Assembly: GCF_001905885.1 (NCBI RefSeq)
Contig: NZ_LIYH01000004.1
Location: 62,001-126,000 of the forward strand
Direction of reading: 5' to 3'
Source of the DNA: Streptomyces sp. CB03234
Lineage (GTDB): Bacteria > Actinomycetota > Actinomycetes > Streptomycetales > Streptomycetaceae
DNA length: 64,000 nucleotides
The notes beneath the pieces were generated by a model, which ran no database searches, was not told the DNA's origin, and saw only the letters and a program-made list of their open reading frames with translations. Positions 53,574 to 62,770 of this stretch are shown piece by piece; within the stretch, counting starts at the first letter, position 1; every line of letters begins with the position of its first letter. Made by a program: the position numbers and the translations under genes.

Positions 53574-54235
53574 TGTCCCGGTCCGCTCTTCTCGTCCTCG
53601 CCGACGGCCGGTTCCCCGCAGGTGGCCACGCCCACTCCGGCGGCGCCGAACCGGCCGTCAAGGCGGGACGCATCCGTGACGCCCGCGACCTGGAGTCCTT
53701 CTGCCGGGGCCGCCTGCACACCAGCGGGCTCACCGCGGCCGCCCTCGCCGCCGCGGCCGCCCTCGGCCACGACCCCGCCGCGCTCGACGAGGCCGCCGAC
53801 GCCCGCACCCCCTCACCCGCGCTGCGCGCCACCGCCCGCAAGCTCGGCCGCCAGATGCTGCGGGCAGCCCGCGCCACCTGGCCGAGCCCCGAACTCGACG
53901 CGCTGGCCCGGGCGTTCCCGCGCGGCGCCCACCAGCCCGTCGTCCTCGGGCTGGCCGCCCGCGCGGCGGGCCTCGGCCCAGAGGACGCGGCGCACTGCGT
54001 GGCGTACGAGACGGTCAGCGGGCCCGCCACCGCCGCCGTACGCCTGCTGAGCCTCGACCCCTTCCAGGCCACCGCCGTCCTCGCCCGCCTCGCGCCCGAC
54101 ATGGACCAGGTCGCCGCCCGGGCCGCCGATGCCGCCCGCGGCGGCGTCGACGCCCTGCCGGCCGCGTCCGCGCCGCTGCTCGACATCACGGCCGAGCAGC
54201 ACGCGGCCTGGCCCGTACGCCTGTTCGCCTCCTGA
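53573..54235 (+). CDS. ureF: Urease accessory protein UreF
   Basis: A 220-residue all-helical accessory protein that, with UreG and UreD/H, inserts nickel into apo-urease. LVLADGRFPAGGHAHSGGAEPAVKAGRIRD is the family N-terminus (usually SFPxGxxxxSxGLE, so this is a divergent actinobacterial form), and ETVSGPATAAVRLL is also conserved. ATG at 53573 overlaps the ureC stop by one base (TGATG). Confidence 0.94.
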   Translation: MSRSALLVLADGRFPAGGHAHSGGAEPAVKAGRIRDARDLESFCRGRLHTSGLTAAALAAAAALGHDPAALDEAADARTPSPALRATARKLGRQMLRAARATWPSPELDALARAFPRGAHQPVVLGLAARAAGLGPEDAAHCVAYETVSGPATAAVRLLSLDPFQATAVLARLAPDMDQVAARAADAARGGVDALPAASAPLLDITAEQHAAWPVRLFAS

Positions 54236-54251
54236 GAACCCTGGAGAAGTC

Positions 54252-54931
<680 letters not shown>

Positions 54932-54935
<4 letters not shown>

Positions 54936-55675
54936 GCGTCCACGCCACCGCGCGGATCGAGGCCACCCCCGCCGGGCTGCCCGTACTGGAGAGCGCCGGG
55001 CCGCTCGCGCTGCGCCGCACCCGCGCCACCGGCCCGTACACCCGTGTCACCGTCGTCGGCGCGATGACCGCGCCGCTCGGCGGCGACCGGCTGGCCGTCG
55101 AGGCGGTGGTACGGGACGGGGCGCGGCTCACCGTCGACTCGGCGGCCGCGACGGTCGCGCTGCCCGGCCGGGGCGCCGCCGGGCCGGCGACGTACGACGT
55201 GCGGCTGACGGTCGGCGAGGGAGCGGAGCTGCGCTGGCTGCCGGAGCAGCTGATCTCCGCGTACGGCTCCGATCTCCGGATGCGTACGACGGTCGAACTG
55301 GCCGCCGGCGCCCGGCTCGTCCTGCGCGAGGAGCAGATCCTGGGCCGCCACGGCGAACGGCCCGGCACCCTCGCCACCCGCCTCACCGTCCACCGAGCCG
55401 GCCGCCCCCTGCTGGACCAGGAACTGTCCTACGGTCCGGGGGCGGCCGGCGGCTGGGACGGGGGAGCGGTGCTGGCGGGGCACCGGGCCGTCGGTCAACT
55501 CCTCGTGGTGGACCCGGACTTCGACGACAAGCCGGCCGAGCCGCGCCTCATCGGCGACACCGCCGCCATCACGCCCCTCGCCGGGCCCGCCGCCCTGGTG
55601 ACGGCGGTCGCCCCGGACGCGCTGTGCCTGCGGCGCGTCCTGGACGAGGCGCTGACGGCGCTGGTGCCCCTGTGA
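54932..55675 (+). CDS. ureD: Urease accessory protein UreD/UreH
   Basis: A 247-residue accessory scaffold that binds urease with UreF and UreG. ARLTVDSAAATVALPGRG, ELRWLPEQLISAYGSDLRMRTTVELAAGARLVLREEQILGRHGE and the C-terminal VVDPDF segment follow family pattern. The ATG overlaps the ureG stop by four bases (ATGA). It is the last gene of the operon; the following gene is convergent. Confidence 0.92.
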
Positions 55676-55686
55676 CGGCCGCCCGG

Positions 55687-55977
55687 TCAGCCGCCGACGT
55701 ACCAGGTGAAGCCGCCGGACGACGCGGCGACGGCCAGCAGGATGGCGAAGACCACCAGGTCGACGATGCCGAGGACGATCGCGGCCTTCGCCATGCCCGC
55801 GCCGTTCTTGACCGGCGCCTGCCTGAGGCCGACCGCGCCGAAGATGATGGCCAGCGGCCCGAGGATGACGTTGAGGAACAGCACGCCGATGATGCCGCAG
55901 ACGAGCCCGGCGATGGCGAGACCGTTCGTACGGGACCGCGCCTGCCCGTGCGTACCGCTGGTGCCGTAACCGGCCAT
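55687..55977 (-). CDS. DUF4190-family small membrane protein
   Basis: A 96-residue protein with a polar N-terminus (AGYGTSGTHGQARSRTNGLAIAGLVCGIIGVLFLNVILGPLAIIFGAVGLRQ) and a second helix pair near VLGIVDLVVFAILLAVAAS. The GLAIAG...LGPLAIIFGAVGL pattern is the DUF4190 signature. Role unknown. ATG at 55977 has GGGAGAG upstream. Convergent with ureD; only 11 bases separate the stops. Confidence 0.85.
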   Translation of the reverse strand: MAGYGTSGTHGQARSRTNGLAIAGLVCGIIGVLFLNVILGPLAIIFGAVGLRQAPVKNGAGMAKAAIVLGIVDLVVFAILLAVAASSGGFTWYVGG

Positions 55978-56104
55978 GGGAACTCTCCCTGTTTTGGGGG
56001 GACTTGTGAACGTCCGTGTTGCCCGATGTGCCGATACCATGCCCGCCGGGTGAGAACTCCGTGCCGGTCCGCCCGTGCGATGGTGCGCCCGGCGGCGGCC
56101 CCGC

Positions 56105-56818
56105 TCACCGCCGGAACTTCGGGAACCTCCGCGGCTGGGAGCCCTGCTGGGCTTCCTTCACCCTGGCCGCGTAGTCGTCCACGTACTCCTGGCCCGACAG
56201 CGCGAGGATCCGGTACATGATCTCGTCGGTCACGGCACGCAGCACCGTCTTGTCGTTCTCCATCCCGGCGTACCGCGAGAAGTCCAGCGGCTCACCGAAC
56301 CGGATCGTCACCCGTTTGATCTTCGGTACGACCTGGCCGGGCGGCTGGATCTCGAACGTCCCGACCATCGCGCACGGGATCACCGGAACCCCCGCCTTCA
56401 GGGCCATGACGGCGACCCCGACCTTGCCCTTGTAGAGCCGCCCGTCGTGCGAGCGTGTCCCCTCCGGGTAGATGCCCAGCAGCTCGCCCTTGGCCAGCAC
56501 CCCGAGCCCCTCGCGGATCGCCGCTTGGCCGGCCTCCTTGCCGGAGCGGTCCACCGGGATCTGCCCGGCGCTGCGGAAGAACGCGGCGGTCAGCCGGCCC
56601 TTGACGCCGGGGCCCGTGAAGTACTCCTGCTTCGCGAGGAAGGTGATGCGCCGCTTGAGGACGACGGGCATCAGGAAATGGTCCGAGAAGGACAGGTGGT
56701 TGCCCGCGACGATCGCGGCGCCGTCCTCCGGGATGTGTTCCAGTCCCTCGGTCCTCGGCCGGAACAGCAGCCGCAGCACCGGTCCGAGGAAGACGTATTT
56801 GAGCAGGTAGTAGAACAC
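56105..56818 (-). CDS. PlsC-type 1-acyl-sn-glycerol-3-phosphate acyltransferase
   Basis: A 237-residue acyltransferase that makes phosphatidic acid or another acylated lipid. Motif NHLSFSDHF (HX4D near 40) is catalytic; YPEGTRSHDGRLYKGKVG near 119 binds glycerol phosphate. An N-terminal helix VFLGPVLRLLF anchors it to the membrane. GTG start at 56818. No operon partner; the upstream 287-base gap to the EamA gene has a CTGACGC/GCGTCAG stem around 56886-56917. Confidence 0.9.
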   Translation of the reverse strand: MFYYLLKYVFLGPVLRLLFRPRTEGLEHIPEDGAAIVAGNHLSFSDHFLMPVVLKRRITFLAKQEYFTGPGVKGRLTAAFFRSAGQIPVDRSGKEAGQAAIREGLGVLAKGELLGIYPEGTRSHDGRLYKGKVGVAVMALKAGVPVIPCAMVGTFEIQPPGQVVPKIKRVTIRFGEPLDFSRYAGMENDKTVLRAVTDEIMYRILALSGQEYVDDYAARVKEAQQGSQPRRFPKFRR

Positions 56819-57105
56819 TGGGCTGGCTCCCCACTCTCCCGGCCGGGCCTCTCAGCTGTGTGACCACCTCTGATCGGACCTCGTGCTGACGCGCTGCCTT
56901 TTTTAACGGAGCGTCAGGCCATTGTGTCCCATCCTCGACCGCTTACCCATGCATTGCCGCTGCAGGCATGACCGCCGCCCATGGTGGCCGAAAGCCTCCG
57001 CCCCCTCGCTTCCGGGGATCGAACACAGGCGCGGGTGCGGGCTAGGGTGTGCGCCTGCCGGACCATCCCGCCCGATCTCTTCGCCATGGGCTGAAGGGGG
57101 ACCGT

Positions 57106-57993
57106 ATGGTTGACACGCACAACGCGTCCGGGCTCGCGTTGCTCGCCGCGGCCACCTTCGGAACCGCCGACTACCTCGGTGGGCTCTCCACCCGGCGCAC
57201 GGGTCTCGCCTCGACCGCCCTCGCGGCGCAACTCGCCGGCTGTGTCGCCCTGCTGGTGGCCACAGCGGCGCATACGGGCAATCCGACGTTGCGGGACCTG
57301 CTGTGGGGAGCCGCGGCCGGTGTCGCGGACTGCGCGGGTCTTCTGCTGTTGTTCAAGGCGCTGTCCATCGGGGCCATGGCGGGGGTGGCACCGGTCTCCG
57401 GGGTGGTGTCCAGCGCGTTGCCCGTCGTGGCAGGTGTGTTCTTCGGGGAGCGCGTCGCGGGGGTGCAGTGGGCCGGGATCGTTGTCGGGGTGATCGCGGT
57501 CGCGGCCGTCAGCCTGCCCGGCAGGTCGTCGGGCGAAGCCGCGCCGGGCGGCGCCGGCGGGGCGGAGCTGTGGCGTCCGCTCCCCATGGTGCTGGGCGCG
57601 GTCGCGGGAAGCGGATTCGCCCTCTACTACATCCTGTTCAGCCGTATTTCGGACGACTCGGGTGTCGCCCCCGTCCTCAGTGCCCGCATCGCCTCGGCGG
57701 TGGTGGTCGTCGTGTGGGTCGGCTGGCTGGTCAAACGGCGGGCGGAGCCCCTGGCACCCCCGCGCCGGCTGGGTACGGCCGTGGCGTCGGGGGTGCTGGC
57801 GTCGGCGGGGAACCTGGTGCTCGTCCTGGCCCTGAGGGAGGGGCAGCTCGGGCTGGTCGCCGTCCTGGCGTCGCTGTATCCCGCGGTTACGGTGCTGCTG
57901 GCGCTCGCCATCCTGCGTGAGCGGCCGGGTCCGTGGCAGCTGGTCGGCATCGGCGCGGCCGTCGCGGCGGTCGGCATGATCTCCGCGGCGTGA
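57106..57993 (+). CDS. EamA/DMT-superfamily transporter
   Basis: A 295-residue ten-helix permease (two EamA repeats, about 1-145 and 155-295). Hydrophobic segments such as GLALLAAATFGTADYLGGL and LLLLFKALSIGAMAGVAPVSGVVSSALPVVAGVFFGERV are typical. Family members export amino acids, metabolites or drugs. The ATG at 57106 has GGGGGACCG upstream and is better than 57049. It precedes the NRPS gene by 97 bases on the same strand, so it could export the product; that is inference. Confidence 0.9.
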   Translation: MVDTHNASGLALLAAATFGTADYLGGLSTRRTGLASTALAAQLAGCVALLVATAAHTGNPTLRDLLWGAAAGVADCAGLLLLFKALSIGAMAGVAPVSGVVSSALPVVAGVFFGERVAGVQWAGIVVGVIAVAAVSLPGRSSGEAAPGGAGGAELWRPLPMVLGAVAGSGFALYYILFSRISDDSGVAPVLSARIASAVVVVVWVGWLVKRRAEPLAPPRRLGTAVASGVLASAGNLVLVLALREGQLGLVAVLASLYPAVTVLLALAILRERPGPWQLVGIGAAVAAVGMISAA

Positions 57994-58090
57994 CGTTCGC
58001 CCGCGCCGACACCTTCCCCTCCGCAGAAGACGCCGAGGTCGTCCCGTCCCGAAGCCGCCGCAACATCACGGGGAACGCGAGGAGCGCGCA

Positions 58091-61000
58091 GTGAGCATCG
58101 AACGGCGAATCATGAACCCGTACCCGCTGGAGCGGGCTCCCCGGCCGGACGGCCATCCGCTGTCGGCGGGCCAGGAACGCCTGTGGTGGCAGCGCCAGGC
58201 GGACGACGGTGCCCGCTACCACGTCACCGGCGGCTGGCACTGGGGGGCGGAGGTCGATCCGGACGCGCTCACACGCGCGCTGGACGCGCTGGTGCGGCGC
58301 CACGAGATCCTGCGTACCGCCTTCGTCCTGGGAGAGGACGGGACGGTGACCGCGCGGCTCCGGGACGGGGTGCGCGTTCCGGTGCGCTGTGCGGGCAAGG
58401 ACTGGGCGGAAGCCGTGGCAGACGCCGCTCGCCGGCCGTTCGACCTGGCCGCGCCACCGCTCGCACGGGCGGTGGTGGCCCGGTTGGACGACGGGTACGG
58501 ACTGTTCGTCGCCCAGCACCACATCGTGTCCGACCGCTGGTCGATGGACGTGTTCGGCCGTGACCTGTACGAACTGTACGCGGCCGAGTGCGAGGGGCGT
58601 TCCCCCCGGCTGCCGGTGCCGCAGCTTCAGTTCGGGGACTACGCGCTGTGGCAGCGCCGGTTGCAGGCGAGTGAGGCGCTGCGGCCGGTGACCGAGCGCT
58701 GGCTGCGGCGGCTGGACGGCTGGGAGCGACTGGAGCTGGTGACGGACCACCCCAGGCCGACGGCGGACGCGGACGACGATGCCGGGCGGGAGGCCGTCGT
58801 GACCCTGTCCTCCGACGACACGGACGCCGTGTCGGCCCTGGCCTGGCGGAGCCGCGCGAGCCAGGCCGTCGTGGTCACCGCCGCGCTGGCCGCGACACTG
58901 AAGGCGTTCACGGGACAGCACGACGTCGTCATCGGCGCGATGCTCTCCGACCGGCCCAGCCCCGAGCTCCACGACGTGATGGGATTCTTCGTCAACACCG
59001 TGGTTCTCCGCGTCGACCTGTCGGGAGATCGGCTGACGTTCCGCCAGGTCATTCGGCGTACGCGCGACGCGTGGATGTTCGCCGACGCCCATCAGGACGT
59101 GCCGTTCGAGCGGCTGGTGGCAGCGCTGGGCGCCGGGGCCGGTGCGGGCCGCCATCCCCTGTTCGACATCACGGTCAACCACGCCGGCGGCCGACCCGGG
59201 GCGGAGGAGGGAGGCGGCACACCACCCGCCTGGGAGCCCCCGCTGCCGACGACGGCCCGATTCGACCTGTCCTTGCACACCAGGGTGGTGGACGGCCGCC
59301 TGCGGGCGGGTTTCCTCTACCGCCCCGCCCTCTTCGACCACGCCACCGTGACCGCCCTGGCCGAGCGCTTCGTACGGCTGCTGGAGCAGGGGGCGCGTGC
59401 GCCCGACGTACCCCTGGCGGACCTCGACCTGCTGGACCGCGCGGAGCGGGAACGGCTGTGGCGCTGCAACGATCCGGCGGACTCCCCCGGGGCCACGGTC
59501 GTGGAACTCGTACGGAACCAGGTGCGCCTGCGGCCCACGACCGCCGCCGTCACCGGGGCCCGGGAGGTGCTGTCCTACGCCGAACTCGAACGTCGCGCCA
59601 CCAGGCTGGCACACCGCCTGGCGGCGTACGGGGCGGGCCCCGAGCGGGTGATCGCCGTGTGCCTGGAACGGACCACGGACGTCCCCGTGGTGCTCCTGGC
59701 CGTGGCGCTGACGGGCGCGGCCTACCTGCCGCTCGACCCGGGTCTTCCCGCCGAACGGCTGCGGTTCCTCCTCGACGACGCCGGGGCGATCCTCCTCGTC
59801 GTCCAGCCCGCCCTGCGGGCACGGCTTCCCGGGACGGACGTACCGCTGCTGGTGTACGACGGCGACCCGGCCGCGACGACGGAAACGGCCCCGGAGGCGC
59901 CGGCCGGGGACGACGTGCCGAGGGCCTTCCCGGCACCGGACCCCGACAGCGCCGCCTACCTGATTTCCACCTCCGGCTCCACCGGGACGCCCAAGTGCGT
60001 CACGATCACCCACCGCGCCCTGGGGCGGCTGGTGTCCGGCGCCCCGCGCTACCTGGATGTCGGTCCCGGTACGACGTTCCTCCAGACCGGTCCGCTCTCC
60101 TTCGACGTGGCCGTGCTCGAATGGGCGCCACTCGCCCATGGCGGCCGAGTGGCGGTGGTGGACACGGGCGCGCTGCTGGAGGAGCTGGGCCCCGCGCTCA
60201 GAGCGCACCGTGTCACCACCCTCAAGCTCGTCTCGCCCCAACTCGACCTCGTCGTCGAGCGTGGTCCCGCCGCACTCGCCGGGCTGCGTGAACTGGTGGT
60301 GGGCGGCGACGTGGTCAACCCCCGCAGCTTCGAGGCGGTGCGGCGCGCGCTGCCGGGCTGTCGCGTCCTCGCGTCGTACGGCCCCACCGAGAGCACCGTC
60401 CTGGCGACCGTGTCCACGGGCCCCGTTCGGGCCGGGCGGGTTCCCCTGGGGCACGCCGTGCCGTACACCCGGGTCTACATCCTCGACGAGGACCTGCGGC
60501 CGGTTCCCGTCGGCATGCGCGGGGAGATCCACCTGGCCGGAGACGGGCTGGCCCGCGGATACCACCGCCGGCCCGGGGCGACCGCGGCGGCTTTCCTGCC
60601 CGACCCGTTCGGGCCCCCCGGCTCCCGGATGTACCGCACCGGGGACCTGGGCCGGTACCTCGCGGACGGCACCATCGACTTCCTGGGGCGCGCCGACCGG
60701 CAGGTGAAGATCCGCGGCTACCGGATCGAGACGTCGGAGATCGAGCACGCCCTGTTGCGCGAGCCGGCGGTCGCGTCGGCCGTGGTCGTCGCCACCGACC
60801 TGGACACGGGTCCGGCGCTGGTCGCGTACGTGGTCCCCGCCGCCTCCCATCCCTTCGACCCCGCGGAACTGCGCCGGTGCCTGGCCGCACGCCTGCCCGC
60901 TTACATGCTTCCCGCGCACATCGTCGAGCTGTCGCGGCTGCCGCTGACGGTACGCAACAAGGTGGACCGCTCGGCACTGCCGCCGCCGCGCCCGGCACGC

Positions 61001-62077
61001 CCCTCCTCCGCCTCTTCCGCCTCTTCCGTCTCCTCCGTTTCCTCCGCCTCCTCCGCCTCCTCCGCCTCCTCCTCCGTCCCGGTGGCTCGCGCCGGTGCCG
61101 CGAACGCCCTGGAGGAGCGGGTCTGTGAGGCCTGGTCCACGGTTCTGGGGCATCCGCTGTCCGGGACGGACGACTTCTTCACATGCGGCGGCCACTCGCT
61201 GCTGGTGCCCCGGGCGACGGCCGCCGTGCGCAACCTCCTCGGCCGCGAGGTGCCGCTGCGGCTGATGCTGCGCCATCGCACCCCGGCCGCGTACGCCTCG
61301 GCGCTGCTGGAGGAGGGCGCTGCCGGCCTTGACGGGACGCCCGGCCCAGGCGGGACGGCGGACGCTCCGTACCGCCTGGAGCGGTCGACCTGGCGCGCCA
61401 ATGGCCTCGACGGCGAGCGCCGCGTCGACTTCTACGCCTCGGGCGCCGGACAGGGCGGGGACGTGCCCAGGTGGGGGCTCGTGGTGCTGGACGGTGGCGA
61501 GTTCGTGGACGTGGTCCGGCTTCCGGCCATACTCCAAGGGCTGGTGGAACGGAGTGCGGTGCCCACCGTCACAGCCGTCTTCGTCAGCCCCGGCTCCTGG
61601 CGGGGACGCCGTGAGGAACTCCTCGCCGACGGCTATGTCGATCTGCTCGCCGACGAGGTCGTCCCCCTGCTGGAGGCGTGGACGCCGGCGGAGCGGCCGA
61701 GGCCGGTGTTCTGCCTCGGGGCCAGTCTCGGCGGGGTGGCGGCGGTCCGCGCCGCGCTGCGCCGCCCCGACCGGTTCGCGGGCGCGGTCGCCCTGTCGAG
61801 CCCGCTCTCCGACCACCGTCTGGAGCCGGTGGACGGCGGGCGCGCAGCCGTGTCGTCGCGCCTGTATCTGCACGCCGGCCGGGGGGAGGCGGACCTCGTC
61901 CTCGCCGATGGGAACGACCTGCCGACCGGGGTTTCCAGGACCGGAGAGCGGCTGCGCCGCGCGGGTCACGCCGTCACCTGTGCGTACGGCGCCGGAGGGC
62001 ACACCTACGCCGCCTGGCAGAACGCCCTGCCGGAGGCGCTCACCTGGCTCGCCGCGGGCGAGCGGACGAGGAGCTGA
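58091..62077 (+). CDS. NRPS: C-A-PCP with C-terminal enterochelin-esterase-like domain
   Basis: A 1328-residue nonribosomal peptide synthetase. C domain about 20-450 (HHIVSDRW near 144). A domain about 468-960: STSGSTGTPK near 625, SFDVAVLEWAP, ASYGPTEST, YRTGDLGRY, with NKVDRS at the end. By the GrsA alignment its pocket residues read D-V-L-K-V-G-S-V-L, ending in the usual K, an unfamiliar code. A Ser/Ala repeat linker (970-997) leads to a PCP with GGHSL (Ser near 1036). About 1085-1328 resembles Fes/IroE: GASLGG near 1210 and GGHTYAAWQNALPEAL near 1303. No classical TE is seen. GTG start after GAGGAG. Confidence 0.92.
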   Translation: MSIERRIMNPYPLERAPRPDGHPLSAGQERLWWQRQADDGARYHVTGGWHWGAEVDPDALTRALDALVRRHEILRTAFVLGEDGTVTARLRDGVRVPVRCAGKDWAEAVADAARRPFDLAAPPLARAVVARLDDGYGLFVAQHHIVSDRWSMDVFGRDLYELYAAECEGRSPRLPVPQLQFGDYALWQRRLQASEALRPVTERWLRRLDGWERLELVTDHPRPTADADDDAGREAVVTLSSDDTDAVSALAWRSRASQAVVVTAALAATLKAFTGQHDVVIGAMLSDRPSPELHDVMGFFVNTVVLRVDLSGDRLTFRQVIRRTRDAWMFADAHQDVPFERLVAALGAGAGAGRHPLFDITVNHAGGRPGAEEGGGTPPAWEPPLPTTARFDLSLHTRVVDGRLRAGFLYRPALFDHATVTALAERFVRLLEQGARAPDVPLADLDLLDRAERERLWRCNDPADSPGATVVELVRNQVRLRPTTAAVTGAREVLSYAELERRATRLAHRLAAYGAGPERVIAVCLERTTDVPVVLLAVALTGAAYLPLDPGLPAERLRFLLDDAGAILLVVQPALRARLPGTDVPLLVYDGDPAATTETAPEAPAGDDVPRAFPAPDPDSAAYLISTSGSTGTPKCVTITHRALGRLVSGAPRYLDVGPGTTFLQTGPLSFDVAVLEWAPLAHGGRVAVVDTGALLEELGPALRAHRVTTLKLVSPQLDLVVERGPAALAGLRELVVGGDVVNPRSFEAVRRALPGCRVLASYGPTESTVLATVSTGPVRAGRVPLGHAVPYTRVYILDEDLRPVPVGMRGEIHLAGDGLARGYHRRPGATAAAFLPDPFGPPGSRMYRTGDLGRYLADGTIDFLGRADRQVKIRGYRIETSEIEHALLREPAVASAVVVATDLDTGPALVAYVVPAASHPFDPAELRRCLAARLPAYMLPAHIVELSRLPLTVRNKVDRSALPPPRPARPSSASSASSVSSVSSASSASSASSSVPVARAGAANALEERVCEAWSTVLGHPLSGTDDFFTCGGHSLLVPRATAAVRNLLGREVPLRLMLRHRTPAAYASALLEEGAAGLDGTPGPGGTADAPYRLERSTWRANGLDGERRVDFYASGAGQGGDVPRWGLVVLDGGEFVDVVRLPAILQGLVERSAVPTVTAVFVSPGSWRGRREELLADGYVDLLADEVVPLLEAWTPAERPRPVFCLGASLGGVAAVRAALRRPDRFAGAVALSSPLSDHRLEPVDGGRAAVSSRLYLHAGRGEADLVLADGNDLPTGVSRTGERLRRAGHAVTCAYGAGGHTYAAWQNALPEALTWLAAGERTRS

Positions 62078-62082
62078 TTCCC

Positions 62083-62367
62083 ATGAACGACACGAAAGAC
62101 ACGAACGAAACGAAAGACACGAACGACATCCTCCGGGCCGAGCCGGAGCGGAGCCAGGAGCGCCGCTACCAGGTCGTCGCCAACGACGAGGAGCAGTACT
62201 CGGTGTGGCCCACCGACCGGGACCTGCCCGCCGGATGGCACCGCGCCGGTCCTTCGGGGACGCGCGAGGAATGCCTGGCCCACATCGACGAGGTGTGGAC
62301 CGACCTGCGTCCACTGAGTGTGCGGCGCCGCATGGCGGGCGGGACCGGCGACTCCCCGGAGCGGTGA
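62083..62367 (+). CDS. MbtH-family protein
   Basis: A 94-residue NRPS helper that activates adenylation domains. The MbtH core is YQVVANDEEQYSVWPTDRDLPAGWHRAGPSGTREECLAHIDEVWTDLRPLS, with the three invariant Trp. An N-terminal extension NDTKDTNETKDTND is encoded by an exact short duplication. It begins five bases after the NRPS stop, so they are co-transcribed. Confidence 0.95.
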   Translation: MNDTKDTNETKDTNDILRAEPERSQERRYQVVANDEEQYSVWPTDRDLPAGWHRAGPSGTREECLAHIDEVWTDLRPLSVRRRMAGGTGDSPER

Positions 62368-62401
62368 GCGCGCTCACGGGGGGGCACTCACGTCCGGCGA
62401 C

Positions 62402-62461
62402 GCCGTGGCCCGCCGGCCCCCTTCCCCGGTTTCACCGGTCGGAACGAACCGGGGCCACGGC
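62402..62461. terminator. Bidirectional terminator-type hairpins between convergent genes
   Basis: GCCGTGGCCC (62402-62411) and GGGCCACGGC (62452-62461) form a perfect 10-bp outer stem. Alternatively CCCCGGTT (62424-62431) and AACCGGGG (62447-62454) form an inner stem. It separates the NRPS-MbtH transcript from the convergent carrier-protein transcript. Confidence 0.65.
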
Positions 62462-62477
62462 ATCGCGCGCGCCGGGA

Positions 62478-62768
62478 TCAGCCGCCGACCCGGTCCCGTC
62501 CGCTCGGGTCGTCCTGGCCGGCCAGCGCCTCCTCCACCGCCGCGGCGATGGAGCGTATGGTGCCGAAAGTGGCCTCGTTCAGCCGGTGTTCGGGGAGTTC
62601 GAGGTCGAAGCCGTCCTCCAGGGCGAGCATGATCCCCATGCAGTTCAGCGAGGTCATCCCCAGGTTCCACAGGTCGTCGTCGGGCCCTGGTTCACCGCCC
62701 CGGAGGACGAAGCCGAGCTGCTCGCCGACAATGGCCCGTACGGTCTCCACCGTGGTCGGTGCAGGCAT
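62478..62768 (-). CDS. Free-standing acyl/peptidyl carrier protein
   Basis: A 96-residue carrier protein. The phosphopantetheine-attachment region is DDDLWNLGMTSLNCMGIMLALEDGFDLELPE, with the serine in MTSL (usually DSL), then an acidic recognition helix. It starts at ATG 62768, two bases after the oxidase stop, so it is coupled to it. It may carry the substrate or intermediate of the oxidase, or feed the NRPS condensation domain. Confidence 0.9.
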   Translation of the reverse strand: MPAPTTVETVRAIVGEQLGFVLRGGEPGPDDDLWNLGMTSLNCMGIMLALEDGFDLELPEHRLNEATFGTIRSIAAAVEEALAGQDDPSGRDRVGG

Positions 62769-62770
62769 GA

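Noticed and set aside
57887..62377. 1496-codon antisense frame opposite the NRPS
   Set aside because: Shadow of the NRPS; no recognisable domains.
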